A stretch of DNA of 64,000 nucleotides from Paraburkholderia xenovorans LB400 (GCF_000013645.1 NC_007951.1:3844001-3908000), one strand, 5' to 3'; shown: positions 16,798-25,462, numbered from the stretch's first letter. Notes: generated from the letters alone by a model not told the origin. A program made the numbers and translations.

Positions 16798-18511
16798 TCG
16801 CGCCTCGCTTGGGGCTGGCCCAGAAATCGAAGAAGTTGAACCATTGATAAGGTGCCTTGCGGCAATAGTGTTCGAGACGCACGGCGTAACGCTGCGCCCA
16901 CGCGGCAAGATGCTGCGCGCGTTCGCGGCGCGGCAGTTCGATGCGCTCCGCGAACGGTTCGAAATAAAGACGGTAGCCGTCGCGCTCTTTCAGGCAGAAG
17001 AACAGATAGACCGGGCAGCCCAATGCATGCGCGAGCACATACGGGCCTTGCGCGAACGGCGCGGTAGAGCCGAGAAATCGTGCTTCAGTCGTGCGGCCTG
17101 CTTCGTGTGCGGGCACACGGTCGCCGACGATCACCAGCAGCTCGCCGGCATCGACGCGCTCCTGCATCATCATCGCGGTCTCGGGTCCGAAGTCGCGCAC
17201 TTCGAGCAAATGCCGCGCGAACTCGCTATTGGCCGAAGCCAGCACGCTATTGAAGCGGCGCGCGTGTTCCGTATAGACGACCGCCGTGACCTTCGCGTAA
17301 GCGCCCTGCGCGGCGAGCGCGCGGGTCATCTCCAGATTGCCGAGATGCGCGCCGATCACGAGCGCGCCCTTGCCGCTCGCCACCAATGCTTCGAACGCCG
17401 AAGGATCTTCGAACTCGACGTCGGCGTTGTTGACGCGGCCCGACCAGGCCGCGAGCTTGTCGAAGCCCGATTGCGCGAACGCCAGCATATGGCGATACGC
17501 GGAGAGCCAGCCCGGACGCGGCGTACCGTCTTGCGGCGCGGCTTCGCCGAGATGCCTGAAGTAGTTGCCGGAGGCCTCGCGCGCGGCGCGCCCCGTCAGC
17601 AGAAAATACGCGACGATCGGATGCAGCCAGAGCGCGGTGAAGCGCCGGCCGAACAGCTTGCAACTGAGCGCGAGCAGCGACATGCCCAGGTGGCTGCCGC
17701 GTTCGGCGATACGCCACCAGTCCTGTTCGTTGTCTTTGGCCGGCGCATCCGCAAGTGCGGAACGACGCGGCATCACCTTATGCGCGAGCAGCATGGGCAG
17801 ACGCCACAGCATGCCGAACACGAGCCGCGTATGACTGCGGCTGATGCGCACGTTGTCCCACAGCACGTCGAAATGCGAGACGCCGTCAGTCGCATAGGTG
17901 ACGCGTGTCGGAATCGAGCGGAACGCGGCGCGCCGCCAGTACAGACGCACGAGAATTTCGATGTCGAAGTCCATGCGCGTGGGCAGCCGCACGCTATCGA
18001 TCAGATTGCAGGCCAGCGCCAGCGGATAAAGGCGAAAGCCGCACATCGAATCGCGGATCGTCAGCGAAAGCGTTTCGATCCATACCCACACGTGCGTCAG
18101 GTAGCGGCCGTAGAGACGCGCTTTCGGCCCGCTCTCGTCGTAGACCGGGCGGCCGAGAATCACTGCGCCCGGTTCGGCGCGCGCCGCTTCGATGAAACGC
18201 GGTACGTCGGTGGCGTCGTGCTGGCCGTCGGCGTCGATCTGCAACGCGTGCGTGTAGCCCGCCTTGCGCGCGGCGCGCAGCCCCGCCATCACCGCCGCGC
18301 CTTTACCGCCGTTGCGCGGCAGGCGCAGCAGCGTGAGCTGTCCCGCGTACTGCTGCGCGAGCACGGCGAGCACCTGCTGGGTGGCCTCGTCGCTGCCGTC
18401 GTCGACGACGAAAAACGGCAGGCCGTGAACCGCGAGATGAGCGACGGTCGCGCTGATCGCGTCCTTATGGTTGTAGATCGGAATGACGATGCATGGGGAG
18501 AAGGTCTTCAC
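16784..18511 (-). CDS. Glycosyltransferase family 2 / LPLAT acyltransferase fusion (ApeJ-like)
   Basis: A 575-residue two-domain protein. Residues about 6-230 are a GT2 glycosyltransferase (VIPIYNHKD, VDDGSDE, QIDADGQHD); about 280-565 is a LpxL/HtrB-like lysophospholipid acyltransferase with IGAHLGNLEM and GDRVPAHEAG. The start is GTG at 18511, overlapping the ligase stop as GTGA; much longer upstream frames run through the ligase out of phase. It probably adds a sugar and an acyl or aryl group while anchoring the polyene to a lipid. The domain order matches fusions found in other APE clusters. Confidence 0.88.
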   Translation of the reverse strand: MKTFSPCIVIPIYNHKDAISATVAHLAVHGLPFFVVDDGSDEATQQVLAVLAQQYAGQLTLLRLPRNGGKGAAVMAGLRAARKAGYTHALQIDADGQHDATDVPRFIEAARAEPGAVILGRPVYDESGPKARLYGRYLTHVWVWIETLSLTIRDSMCGFRLYPLALACNLIDSVRLPTRMDFDIEILVRLYWRRAAFRSIPTRVTYATDGVSHFDVLWDNVRISRSHTRLVFGMLWRLPMLLAHKVMPRRSALADAPAKDNEQDWWRIAERGSHLGMSLLALSCKLFGRRFTALWLHPIVAYFLLTGRAAREASGNYFRHLGEAAPQDGTPRPGWLSAYRHMLAFAQSGFDKLAAWSGRVNNADVEFEDPSAFEALVASGKGALVIGAHLGNLEMTRALAAQGAYAKVTAVVYTEHARRFNSVLASANSEFARHLLEVRDFGPETAMMMQERVDAGELLVIVGDRVPAHEAGRTTEARFLGSTAPFAQGPYVLAHALGCPVYLFFCLKERDGYRLYFEPFAERIELPRRERAQHLAAWAQRYAVRLEHYCRKAPYQWFNFFDFWASPKRGANGRT

Positions 18512-20355
18512 GCCGGCGCCCCGTAGACGATCACACCGGACGCGCAATCGCGGCCGTTCACGCGATACGCGAACTGCACGCGCCGGCGCGCCGCGTCGTG
18601 AGCGAGCGTGAGCTTGAGCACGGCGCCCGGCGGCACCGGCGCCATGAACTTCAGACGATCGATCGACGCCAGCGCGCGCACGGCCGGCAAGTGGTCGGCG
18701 GCGAGGCGCATCGCCCAGTCGATCTGAACGACGCCGGGCAGAATCGGCAGGCCGGGAAAATGCCCGGCGAAATGCACGAGCGTGGGCGGCACGCGCAACT
18801 CGTAATGCAGCGTATCGCCGCTGCGCGCTTCGGCCAGCACTTCGACACCTTCGCTGCGCGGCTCGAACGCGGCCGCCACGGCGGCCACCGGCAGTTTGCC
18901 GCGCGCGTCGAACGGCAGCGTGACGCGAAAACGCCAATGGCGCGGCAGCACCACGACGTCGAAATATTCGGCGAGGTGCCGGCGCAACATTTTTGCGAGC
19001 GCCACGCGGCCTTCGTCGCGCAATGCCGCGCCGCCCGCTTCGGTGAGCGCCACGACGGCGCCGACGCGCTCGCGCGAGGCGCCCGTCAGCGGCACGATCG
19101 CCGCTTGCGCCACATACGGATGCAGCGCGAGGCGCGCTTCCAGTTCCGGCAACGACACGCGTTTGCCGTCGAGCTTGAGCACGCGGTCGAGCCGGCCTTG
19201 CAGGCGGAAACGGCCGTCGGCGTCGAAAGCGATCCTGTCGTCGGTGCGATGCCAGCCCGTGTGATCGAGGTGCGGCGAGCGGACGTTCAGCGCGCCGTCT
19301 TCGTCGCGGCGCACGTCGATTCCGGCCACCGGTTGCCAGGCGTCGCTCTGATCCTGGCGCCGCCATGCGATGCCGCCGGTTTCCGTGCTGCCGTAAATTT
19401 CGAGCGGCGCCGCGCCATAGGCTGCGGCGTATTCCTGCGCGGCTTCAGGCGCCAGCGGGCCGCCCGACGAAAAGAACGCGCGCGGCGCCGGCGTCAGGTC
19501 GGCAAAGCCGGGCAACGCGGGCCAGCGCGACAGTTGCGCGGGCGTCGAGACGATCACCACCGCGCCGCATTGTTCGATCTGCGCTTGCAGATGCAATGGC
19601 TCGATGCTGACCGCACGGTCGAAGGCACGGCCGGCGGCAAGCGGCCACAGCACGCGAAACAGCAAACCGTAGATGTGGTGATGCGGCACGCTCGCGAGCA
19701 TCGTCGCGTCGCCGACCAGCGCGCCCCATTGTTTTTCCAGTGTGTGCACTTCGGCGTTGAATTGCGCGAGCGTTTTGCGGATCGGCTTGGGGCGGCCGCT
19801 GCTGCCGGATGTGTAAAGCGTAAGCGGGGCGTGGCGGGCGATCGGGTAAGCGGCGTTCGATGCGTACGCCGAGGCTGCCTCGGCGTTTCCAGTATCGGTG
19901 TCGACTCCTGCGTTGCCTGCCGCTGCTGCGCTGACGCCGACTTCGACACCCGTGTCGAGGCCGGTATCGGCATGGATGACTGCGTTGACTTCAGCTTCGG
20001 CGTCGACACTAACGTTGGCTTTAGCAGCAAACTCGAACGGCGGCAAATCCGCATCGGTCAACACCGCGTCATAAGCATCCGCGAGATCGGCCAGATAGCC
20101 CGGCGTCGCATTGGCCGGAATCACCGGCTCCTTGCCGCACGCGAACAATGCGAACAGCGCGCAGGCGAAATCGAACGGATCGTCGATACAGAGTGCGTAG
20201 CGTTGCGCGGCCCGCGTTTGCACGAGCGCGATCAAGGCGGCGACGCGCGCGCGAAACGCCGCGCGATCGAGCACCGTGCCACCCTCCCGGCAAACGGGTG
20301 TGCGCAGCGCGGCGCTCTCATGAACCACCGACAACAGATCATGCAGCGCGATCAT
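18508..20355 (-). CDS. Aryl/acyl AMP-ligase fused to a FabZ-like dehydratase (ApeH-ApeI fusion)
   Basis: A 615-residue protein. Residues 1-490 form an ANL adenylation domain: LYTSGSSGRPKP at 180-191, YGSTETGG at 321-328, TDD at 371-373 and the catalytic lysine K487 in ARGKLP. Residues about 505-615 are a hotdog dehydratase with H532 in FAGHFPGLP and PGVVQ. In E. coli and Xenorhabdus these are, as I recall, separate ligase and dehydratase genes. It likely activates the aryl starter and loads it on an ACP, with the second domain dehydrating chain intermediates. Residues 109-168 are a low-complexity Ala/Val/Asp/Thr insert with no known domain. Confidence 0.9.
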   Translation of the reverse strand: MIALHDLLSVVHESAALRTPVCREGGTVLDRAAFRARVAALIALVQTRAAQRYALCIDDPFDFACALFALFACGKEPVIPANATPGYLADLADAYDAVLTDADLPPFEFAAKANVSVDAEAEVNAVIHADTGLDTGVEVGVSAAAAGNAGVDTDTGNAEAASAYASNAAYPIARHAPLTLYTSGSSGRPKPIRKTLAQFNAEVHTLEKQWGALVGDATMLASVPHHHIYGLLFRVLWPLAAGRAFDRAVSIEPLHLQAQIEQCGAVVIVSTPAQLSRWPALPGFADLTPAPRAFFSSGGPLAPEAAQEYAAAYGAAPLEIYGSTETGGIAWRRQDQSDAWQPVAGIDVRRDEDGALNVRSPHLDHTGWHRTDDRIAFDADGRFRLQGRLDRVLKLDGKRVSLPELEARLALHPYVAQAAIVPLTGASRERVGAVVALTEAGGAALRDEGRVALAKMLRRHLAEYFDVVVLPRHWRFRVTLPFDARGKLPVAAVAAAFEPRSEGVEVLAEARSGDTLHYELRVPPTLVHFAGHFPGLPILPGVVQIDWAMRLAADHLPAVRALASIDRLKFMAPVPPGAVLKLTLAHDAARRRVQFAYRVNGRDCASGVIVYGAPA

Positions 20356-21014
20356 GCCGCCTCCGAACGCGCGGCGCGCGGCAGCACGACCAGATAACGC
20401 CAGACGACTTCGGCCGCCAGCAGCACGCCGATCAGCCCATAAGCGATCGCGCCGTTATAGAGCGACCAGTTCGCACGGCTCCAGGACAGCGCCGTATAAG
20501 CGGAAAACACGCCGTTCAGCGCGAAGAACCCACACCACACCTGGGTCACGCGCCGCGTATGGCGCACCGCGCCCGGCGCCAGGTCGGGATTGCCGAGGCG
20601 TGCGAATTTTTCGATCATGGACGGCCCGCGCACGAGCGTCGCACCGAATGCGATCAGCAAACCCAGATTGACGAGCGACGGATAAAGACGCAACAGCAGT
20701 TCGCTATTGGTGAGCACGATGGCCGCGGACGCGCAGCTCAGCAAGCCAACCACGCTCCAGTCGATCGTGGAGAGCCGACGCAGCGAGGTCGCGACCGGGC
20801 CGCTGCCGGCCCAGCGTTGCAGCCACAGGATCGCGAACAGCATGCAGCCCACATAGCGCGGCGTGTCCCAGCGCCACGCGCACAGGATCAGCGCGGGATA
20901 CGCGAGCTTCAGCAGCACCTGCACGACGGTTTTGCCCAGGCGGCGCCCGGTGCCGGGCGAGGCATCGGCGGCCTGCTGCGGCGCCGCTTGCGTGCGCGAG
21001 CGCGCGGCGCACAT
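20352..21014 (-). CDS. COG4648-type integral membrane protein, APE cluster (ApeG-like)
   Basis: A 220-residue polytopic membrane protein with about five to six hydrophobic segments from residue 30 to 215 and a charged N-terminus. It carries no catalytic motif that I recognise. Proteins of this type occur in most APE clusters, between the ACPs and the ligase, as here. The start overlaps the ACP stop as TGATG. A role in membrane assembly of the biosynthetic complex is inference only. Confidence 0.82.
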   Translation of the reverse strand: MCAARSRTQAAPQQAADASPGTGRRLGKTVVQVLLKLAYPALILCAWRWDTPRYVGCMLFAILWLQRWAGSGPVATSLRRLSTIDWSVVGLLSCASAAIVLTNSELLLRLYPSLVNLGLLIAFGATLVRGPSMIEKFARLGNPDLAPGAVRHTRRVTQVWCGFFALNGVFSAYTALSWSRANWSLYNGAIAYGLIGVLLAAEVVWRYLVVLPRAARSEAA

Positions 21015-21265
21015 CAGCCTTGTGCCGCCAGCAGGGACTCGACCGCACCGATCACGTCGCCGACGGTGCGCACCGACTTGAACTCTTCCGGCTTGATGCG
21101 GCGTCCGGTCATTTCCTGCAGTTTGATCGCGAGGTCGACGGCGTCGATGCTGTCGAGATCGAGGTCTTCGAACAGATGCGCTTCGGGCGTGACACGCTCG
21201 GGCTCGATCGCGAAGTTCTCTTTGAAGATGGCGCGGATGCGCTCCAGAATCTCTGCCTCGGACAC
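21014..21265 (-). CDS. Acyl carrier protein of the APE cluster (second ACP)
   Basis: An 83-residue ACP. The phosphopantetheine attachment serine is S39 in DLDSIDAVDL. It carries starter or growing polyene intermediates between ligase, ketosynthases, ketoreductase and dehydratases. It lies three bases after the other ACP gene; the two are diverged in sequence, which suggests different partners. Confidence 0.94.
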   Translation of the reverse strand: MSEAEILERIRAIFKENFAIEPERVTPEAHLFEDLDLDSIDAVDLAIKLQEMTGRRIKPEEFKSVRTVGDVIGAVESLLAAQG

Positions 21266-21268
21266 GAT

Positions 21269-21568
21269 TTATTCCCCTTTTCTGGTTGTTTCGTTCACGG
21301 CGTGCGCCGCTTCGCGCTGGCTCGCCACCAGCGCTGCGAGCGTGTTGATCGAGCGGAAGTGTTCGCGCGTGCGCTCGTCGTTCGCCGCGATGGTCAGTTG
21401 GTATTGTTTGCGCAGGACGATGCCGATTTCGAGCGCGTCGATCGAATCGAGACCGATGCCGTCGGTGTCGAACAACGGCGCATCGTCGTCGATATCGGCC
21501 GGGCTCAGGTCTTCCAGATCGAGCGCTTCGATCAGAAGCTGTTTAATTTCCAGTTTTAAAGAATCCAT
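21269..21568 (-). CDS. Acyl carrier protein of the APE cluster (first ACP)
   Basis: A 99-residue ACP with attachment serine S42 in GLDSIDALEI and a longer, less conserved C-terminal tail than its neighbour. The gene overlaps the end of the acyltransferase gene by 26 bases. Paired ACPs are a fixed trait of APE clusters; in the reconstituted Xenorhabdus system both are used. Confidence 0.93.
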   Translation of the reverse strand: MDSLKLEIKQLLIEALDLEDLSPADIDDDAPLFDTDGIGLDSIDALEIGIVLRKQYQLTIAANDERTREHFRSINTLAALVASQREAAHAVNETTRKGE

Positions 21569-22337
21569 AATCGAACAGGTGCTGAGTAATGTGTGCTTCG
21601 ACGGCGCTCGTCACGCTGCGCGCCGCAAGAGCCGGTGGAATGTCATGGGCCGCAAGCTGGTCGACGCCGAGCGGTTCGAGTACGTTCACGCGGATTCTGA
21701 ACGCGCGCGCCGGCACGTCGTACCAGCGCATCTGCTTGGTGAAGGCGGGCGGATCACAATCCATCAGCACCGGGACGATGGGTGCGCCGGCTTTCAGCGC
21801 CATGTGCGCGAAACCGCGCGAAAAAGCATGCAGCCGGTTCGGCGCGGGACTGCGCGAGCCTTCCGGAAAGATGATCATCGTATAGCCCGCCGCCAGTTGC
21901 TTCGCGCCGGCCTCGACGAGCTCCGCCGGGTCGGCATTGCTGACGTATTCCGCCGAGCGCACGATGCCCCAGAAACACGGGTTGCTCCAGTGCGCATTTT
22001 TCACCACGCAACAGGCGTGCGGCGTGAGCGACAGCAGCACCATCACATCGAGATAGGTCGGGTGGTTGGCAACCACGATCGCCGGGCCGTCCGCGCGCAA
22101 TGCGTGCATGCCCGACACTTCGAGTTCCATCACGCCGATGCGCTGCAACACCGCGACCAGCGCGCGGAAAAACCAGTGGATCACGCTCGTCACCGCGAAC
22201 TGCCGCGACGCACGGTGCGGCCACACCCATGCAAGCGGAAACACCACCACCGAAAACAGCACGCCGCACACGCCGAAGACCACGAAGGCCATGCCGGTCG
22301 CATAGAACCGCCAGCAATAATCAAGCCGCGCGGTCAT
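21543..22337 (-). CDS. 1-acylglycerol-3-phosphate acyltransferase family protein, APE cluster (ApeD-like)
   Basis: A 264-residue PlsC-type acyltransferase. An N-terminal hydrophobic region (residues 10-40) would anchor it in the inner membrane; H92-x4-D97 in NHPTYLD is catalytic and FPEGSRS binds phosphate. It probably transfers the aryl polyene chain or a fatty acid onto a glycerol or lipid head group. The ATG at 22337 overlaps the upstream gene by 17 bases. Confidence 0.88.
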   Translation of the reverse strand: MTARLDYCWRFYATGMAFVVFGVCGVLFSVVVFPLAWVWPHRASRQFAVTSVIHWFFRALVAVLQRIGVMELEVSGMHALRADGPAIVVANHPTYLDVMVLLSLTPHACCVVKNAHWSNPCFWGIVRSAEYVSNADPAELVEAGAKQLAAGYTMIIFPEGSRSPAPNRLHAFSRGFAHMALKAGAPIVPVLMDCDPPAFTKQMRWYDVPARAFRIRVNVLEPLGVDQLAAHDIPPALAARSVTSAVEAHITQHLFDYGFFKTGN

Positions 22338-23067
22338 GCCAACTCCAATGCCAACTGGCGTCGGCACCTTGCCAGGCGGCAGGCAGGCCGGTTTCCAGGC
22401 TGTGCAGGAGCGCCTGGCTCTGGGTCGCGAAGAAGCCTGGCGAGCCGGCGCCGTGCTCGCGGCCGGCATGGCTCGCGCTGGCTTCGCGCACCGGTGCGGG
22501 CTCCCGCGCGCCCGCGCGGCAGACCATGCACACCAGCTCGGCCGGCGCCGTTTCGCTATCGAGCAGGATCGCGATCGCGCCGCCCGGCACTTCGTCTTCG
22601 ATCGTGCCGTACGCGGCGTCGGCCGGTTCGTCGGCATAGACCAGCAGCAGCGGCGAATCGGGCTGCGTGGCGTATTGCGCGTGCGCTTCCAGCAGCGCGT
22701 AGCCGAGCGTTTCGGCGCCGGCGGAAATCGCGCTCGCCGCCGACCGGTCGCCGCGCGCAATGCCGAACACGCCGGTCATCGCATTGAGCACCGACAGGCT
22801 GAAGGCGGTCGGCGACACCGGTTCGCCGGCGCTGATGGCGCGCAGGATCTCCGTGGTGCGCCGCAGTTCCCCGTGGCGCGAAGCGAACACGACCCGCGCC
22901 GCGTCCCGGGCGACACAATCGTGCGCAACCTTGAGCGCCACTCGCGACAGAGTGCTCAGACGACGCCGCACGATCGGCTCGACGAAGCCAATATCAGGTG
23001 CGGCAGATGCGGCGGCAGGCCAGCTAGACCAGCGAGCGACCGGAATGGTCCAGTGCAGATCGGGCAT
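22321..23067 (-). CDS. Beta-ketoacyl synthase chain length factor-like protein (ApeC-like)
   Basis: A 248-residue protein resembling the N-terminal half of a ketosynthase (VVFASRHGELRRT, SPTAFSLSVLNAM, SAISAGAET). The active-site cysteine position reads SAISAG, so it should not condense. Such truncated partners act as chain length factors that dimerise with an ApeO-type ketosynthase. It is the first gene of the minus-strand APE block; everything down to 6.8 kb follows with overlaps or gaps of a few bases. Confidence 0.87.
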   Translation of the reverse strand: MPDLHWTIPVARWSSWPAAASAAPDIGFVEPIVRRRLSTLSRVALKVAHDCVARDAARVVFASRHGELRRTTEILRAISAGEPVSPTAFSLSVLNAMTGVFGIARGDRSAASAISAGAETLGYALLEAHAQYATQPDSPLLLVYADEPADAAYGTIEDEVPGGAIAILLDSETAPAELVCMVCRAGAREPAPVREASASHAGREHGAGSPGFFATQSQALLHSLETGLPAAWQGADASWHWSWHDRAA

Positions 23068-23632
23068 ATCGGTGTTCGCGCGTAGAAGCGAGGAGGCTGA
23101 AGCGCCTGACGGAATACGGCACCGTCACAGCGTGTACGCGCCGCGCGGACCGGCAATCTCCAGCCGGGGTCGATCCAATCTTCTTATCTTATATAGGGTT
23201 CAGCGAATTAACGGCACTTGGCCCCGATTATTTAGGCACCCTCGCCAGTTTGTCTGGAGAATCGTATCGGGCTCCCTATGGTCGCCGGAATCATACTGAA
23301 TATTCTGGGATAAATCAGCCACAAAAGACGTATCCATCTGTATCCGTATCTCTCATGCGACGTTCGGCGAAAAAGCCGTCACGCGGGCCGCCGACGCGAT
23401 TTTCCCCCAAGCGCATAAACGCAGAACCCACTGGCGGCGGGATTTGCAGTCGATACGGACATGGAAGCTTTTCCTCTGCACACGCCCATACTTTCATTTA
23501 ACTTTCTGAAAAAGTGTTTCAGATTGCCGGGCTTTGGCGCCATTTTCGCCCTGGTTTCCAAATGGCCGACGCAAAGCGTCTCACGTCCACAGTTTTGTGC
23601 GATGCGACGGCGCGCGCGGCCGACGCAATCCA
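23068..23632. other. Intergenic region upstream of the APE block
   Basis: About 560 bases, more AT-rich than the genes, with no convincing gene. It must hold the promoter of the minus-strand APE block; the AT-rich stretch at 23181-23196 (TTATCTTATATAGG on plus) is the best place, but I see no clear -35/-10 pair. A short CTGAAA/TTTCAG dyad lies at 23506-23522. Confidence 0.5.
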
Positions 23633-23661
23633 TTATCAGGCGCGGCCACGCCTGTTATACT
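23633..23661 (+). promoter_or_regulatory. Sigma-70 promoter of the Mn riboswitch transcript
   Basis: -35 TTATCA at 23633-23638, a 17-base spacer, and -10 TATACT at 23656-23661 preceded by TGT, an extended -10. Transcription would begin near 23668, exactly at the 5' stem of the riboswitch. Confidence 0.75.
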
Positions 23662-23668
23662 CCGTCCC

Positions 23669-23810
23669 TCATTGGGGAGTAGCCGCCTCGCGGCACGTCC
23701 GCACCGCTGTCATCGGGTGCGTCGCACGTGCGGTTCGCGGGGGCGCCTGTCAACAGACTTGGCCTGTACGGCCGTGGCAGCCGCAGCCTCTGGCCTGGCG
23801 AGACCGATGA
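23669..23810 (+). ncRNA. yybP-ykoY manganese riboswitch
   Basis: The aptamer has the conserved loop GGGGAGTAG (23674-23682), the loop TGTCAACAGACTT (23748-23760) flanked by GCC/GGC, and CTGGCGAGACC (23795-23805). The P1 stem pairs TCATTGG at the 5' end with CCGATGA at 23804-23810. This class binds Mn2+ and usually turns on exporters. The gene 80 bases downstream is a TMEM165/GDT1-type transporter, a classic target. Confidence 0.92.
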
Positions 23811-23890
23811 TCCACACACCGCCGCAACAGGGCCCGGCTGTGTCGTGGGTCGTCGCTCGTTCATATCTCGGCCCGGGGAATCAACACACC

Positions 23891-24463
23891 GTGGATCACG
23901 CTTTTCTCATTTCGACCGGAGCGGTCGCGCTCGCCGAGATCGGCGACAAGACGCAATTGCTTTCGCTCGTCCTCGCGGCCCGCTACCGCAAGCCGCTGCC
24001 GATCATTCTGGGCGTGCTCGCCGCCACGCTCGTGAATCACGCCTGCGCGGGCGCGCTCGGCGCGTGGCTCGGCTCGCTGCTCACGCCGACCATCATGCGC
24101 TGGGCATTGGCCGCGTCGTTCATCGGCATGGGGTTGTGGATTCTCGTTCCGGACAAACTCGACGACGAAGACGCCAATACCAGCCGCACGCACTTCGGCG
24201 TGTTCGGCGCGACCGTGGTGACGTTCTTTCTCGCGGAAATGGGCGACAAGACGCAGATCGCCACGGTGGCCCTCGCCGCGCGTTTCCACGATTTCTTCGG
24301 CGTAGTGGCGGGTACCACGCTCGGCATGATGATCGCCAACGTGCCGGCGATCCTGCTCGGCGACCGCTTTGCTCATCGGCTGCCGACCAGCCTCGTGCAT
24401 GGCATCGCAGCGGTGATGTTTGTCGTTCTCGGGACGATGGCGCTGTTCGGCGTGGGCCTTTAG
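23891..24463 (+). CDS. TMEM165/GDT1 family manganese exporter
   Basis: A 190-residue inner membrane protein with two homologous halves of three helices. Each half carries the family signature: ALAEIGDKTQLLSL near residues 11-24 and FLAEMGDKTQIATV near 114-127. In Vibrio a member (MneA) exports Mn2+, and the riboswitch upstream fits that role. The start chosen is GTG at 23891, with GGGGA ten bases upstream; it places the first motif at the usual distance from the N-terminus. Upstream ATGs lie inside the riboswitch. Confidence 0.9.
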   Translation: MDHAFLISTGAVALAEIGDKTQLLSLVLAARYRKPLPIILGVLAATLVNHACAGALGAWLGSLLTPTIMRWALAASFIGMGLWILVPDKLDDEDANTSRTHFGVFGATVVTFFLAEMGDKTQIATVALAARFHDFFGVVAGTTLGMMIANVPAILLGDRFAHRLPTSLVHGIAAVMFVVLGTMALFGVGL

Positions 24464-24666
24464 GGCAAGGTCGCCAGCCGATCGGGTGGGTAGCGCAAGG
24501 CGATACGGCAAGGAATTAGCGGCTGCGTCCGCTGGGTCACTCGGCACTCAGGCAGCGCACGGTCAGCATCCGGTCGCCGTGCGCGGCGCGGCTCGCTTGC
24601 GGGTCCGCTCGCGCGGCGATTGATTCGGGCGCCGTAATGCTTCATCGGGCTCGATCCGGTGTCAGC

Positions 24667-24712
24667 AAAACAAACGGCCCGGCAAGGATGAGTTGCCGGG
24701 CCGTCTGTTTTC
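24667..24712. terminator. Bidirectional terminator
   Basis: ACGGCCCGGCAA / TTGCCGGGCCGT, a perfect 12-bp stem with a 7-base loop, flanked by A-rich and T-rich ends. It closes the DUF4136 gene on the minus strand and can also stop plus-strand transcripts. Confidence 0.88.
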
Positions 24713-24757
24713 TCTGCAGCCCCCGCGCGCGTTAGCGCGCGCCGCCAGTCGCGTGAC

Positions 24758-25462
24758 CTACTGAACGATTTTCGCACCGGAAGCCGGCGCCGGCGCAGCG
24801 GCAGGCGCAGCGCCGGTAGCGGCTATTTCGTTCGATGCCCCGCCGTTCCTGTCGACCGGAATCTTCACGGTGTGGACCACGCCGTTGCCGAGCGGGAAAT
24901 CGGCCAGCGCGCTACGCGCCAGATACGGCATGGCCCGGACCAGCGACGATTCGCCGCCCGAATTGCGCGCCGTCACGTTGTAGACCTCCTTGCCGGTTGC
25001 CCGCTCCGTGATCCGTATACCCAACAGATGCGTGAAGATCGGATAGCTCTGGTTCACGTACGTGGCGGGGAATCCACCCCAAGGCCCCCACGGATCGAAC
25101 GGCCGGCCCCAGCCCCAATACGGCGCCGGCCACGGGTTGTAATACACCGGCTCCGAGACCGTCACCATGTCCGAACGGATTCCGTACGAGAGTCCGACCA
25201 GATAGCGCGCCTGCGCGCTGTCGACCTGGCGGAACGAATGCGTGGCGAGTTCGTTCGCGACCAAACGCTCGTAGGTGCTGAGCTCGAGATTGCTCTGCTG
25301 GTTCGCCGCCCGCGTGAACGCATAGGTGCGGGTGGCGTCGCTACCGCTCCAGTCGGAGAAAGCCGTGACCTGCGTGGTGACGTAGGTCGTACAGCCTGAA
25401 AGCAGCACCGCCAGCCCAGCTAGCAGCAGCGTGGCGCGGCGGGTCCATCGATCGATTTTCAT
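24758..25462 (-). CDS. DUF4136 domain lipoprotein
   Basis: A 234-residue predicted lipoprotein: a hydrophobic signal then LLSGC, with lipidation at about C24. The body matches DUF4136 proteins (FSDWSGSDATRTYAF, LVANELATHSFRQVD), with a Trp/Gly/Pro-rich stretch (PYWGWGRPFDPWGPWGG) and an Ala/Pro-rich tail. The family is envelope-associated and of unknown function. A GAGG site precedes the ATG. It stands alone on the minus strand, closed by a strong terminator. Confidence 0.87.
   Translation of the reverse strand: MKIDRWTRRATLLLAGLAVLLSGCTTYVTTQVTAFSDWSGSDATRTYAFTRAANQQSNLELSTYERLVANELATHSFRQVDSAQARYLVGLSYGIRSDMVTVSEPVYYNPWPAPYWGWGRPFDPWGPWGGFPATYVNQSYPIFTHLLGIRITERATGKEVYNVTARNSGGESSLVRAMPYLARSALADFPLGNGVVHTVKIPVDRNGGASNEIAATGAAPAAAPAPASGAKIVQ

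Noticed and set aside
23068..23668. A small gene between the APE block and the riboswitch
   Set aside because: Short open frames exist but lack ribosome sites and codon bias.
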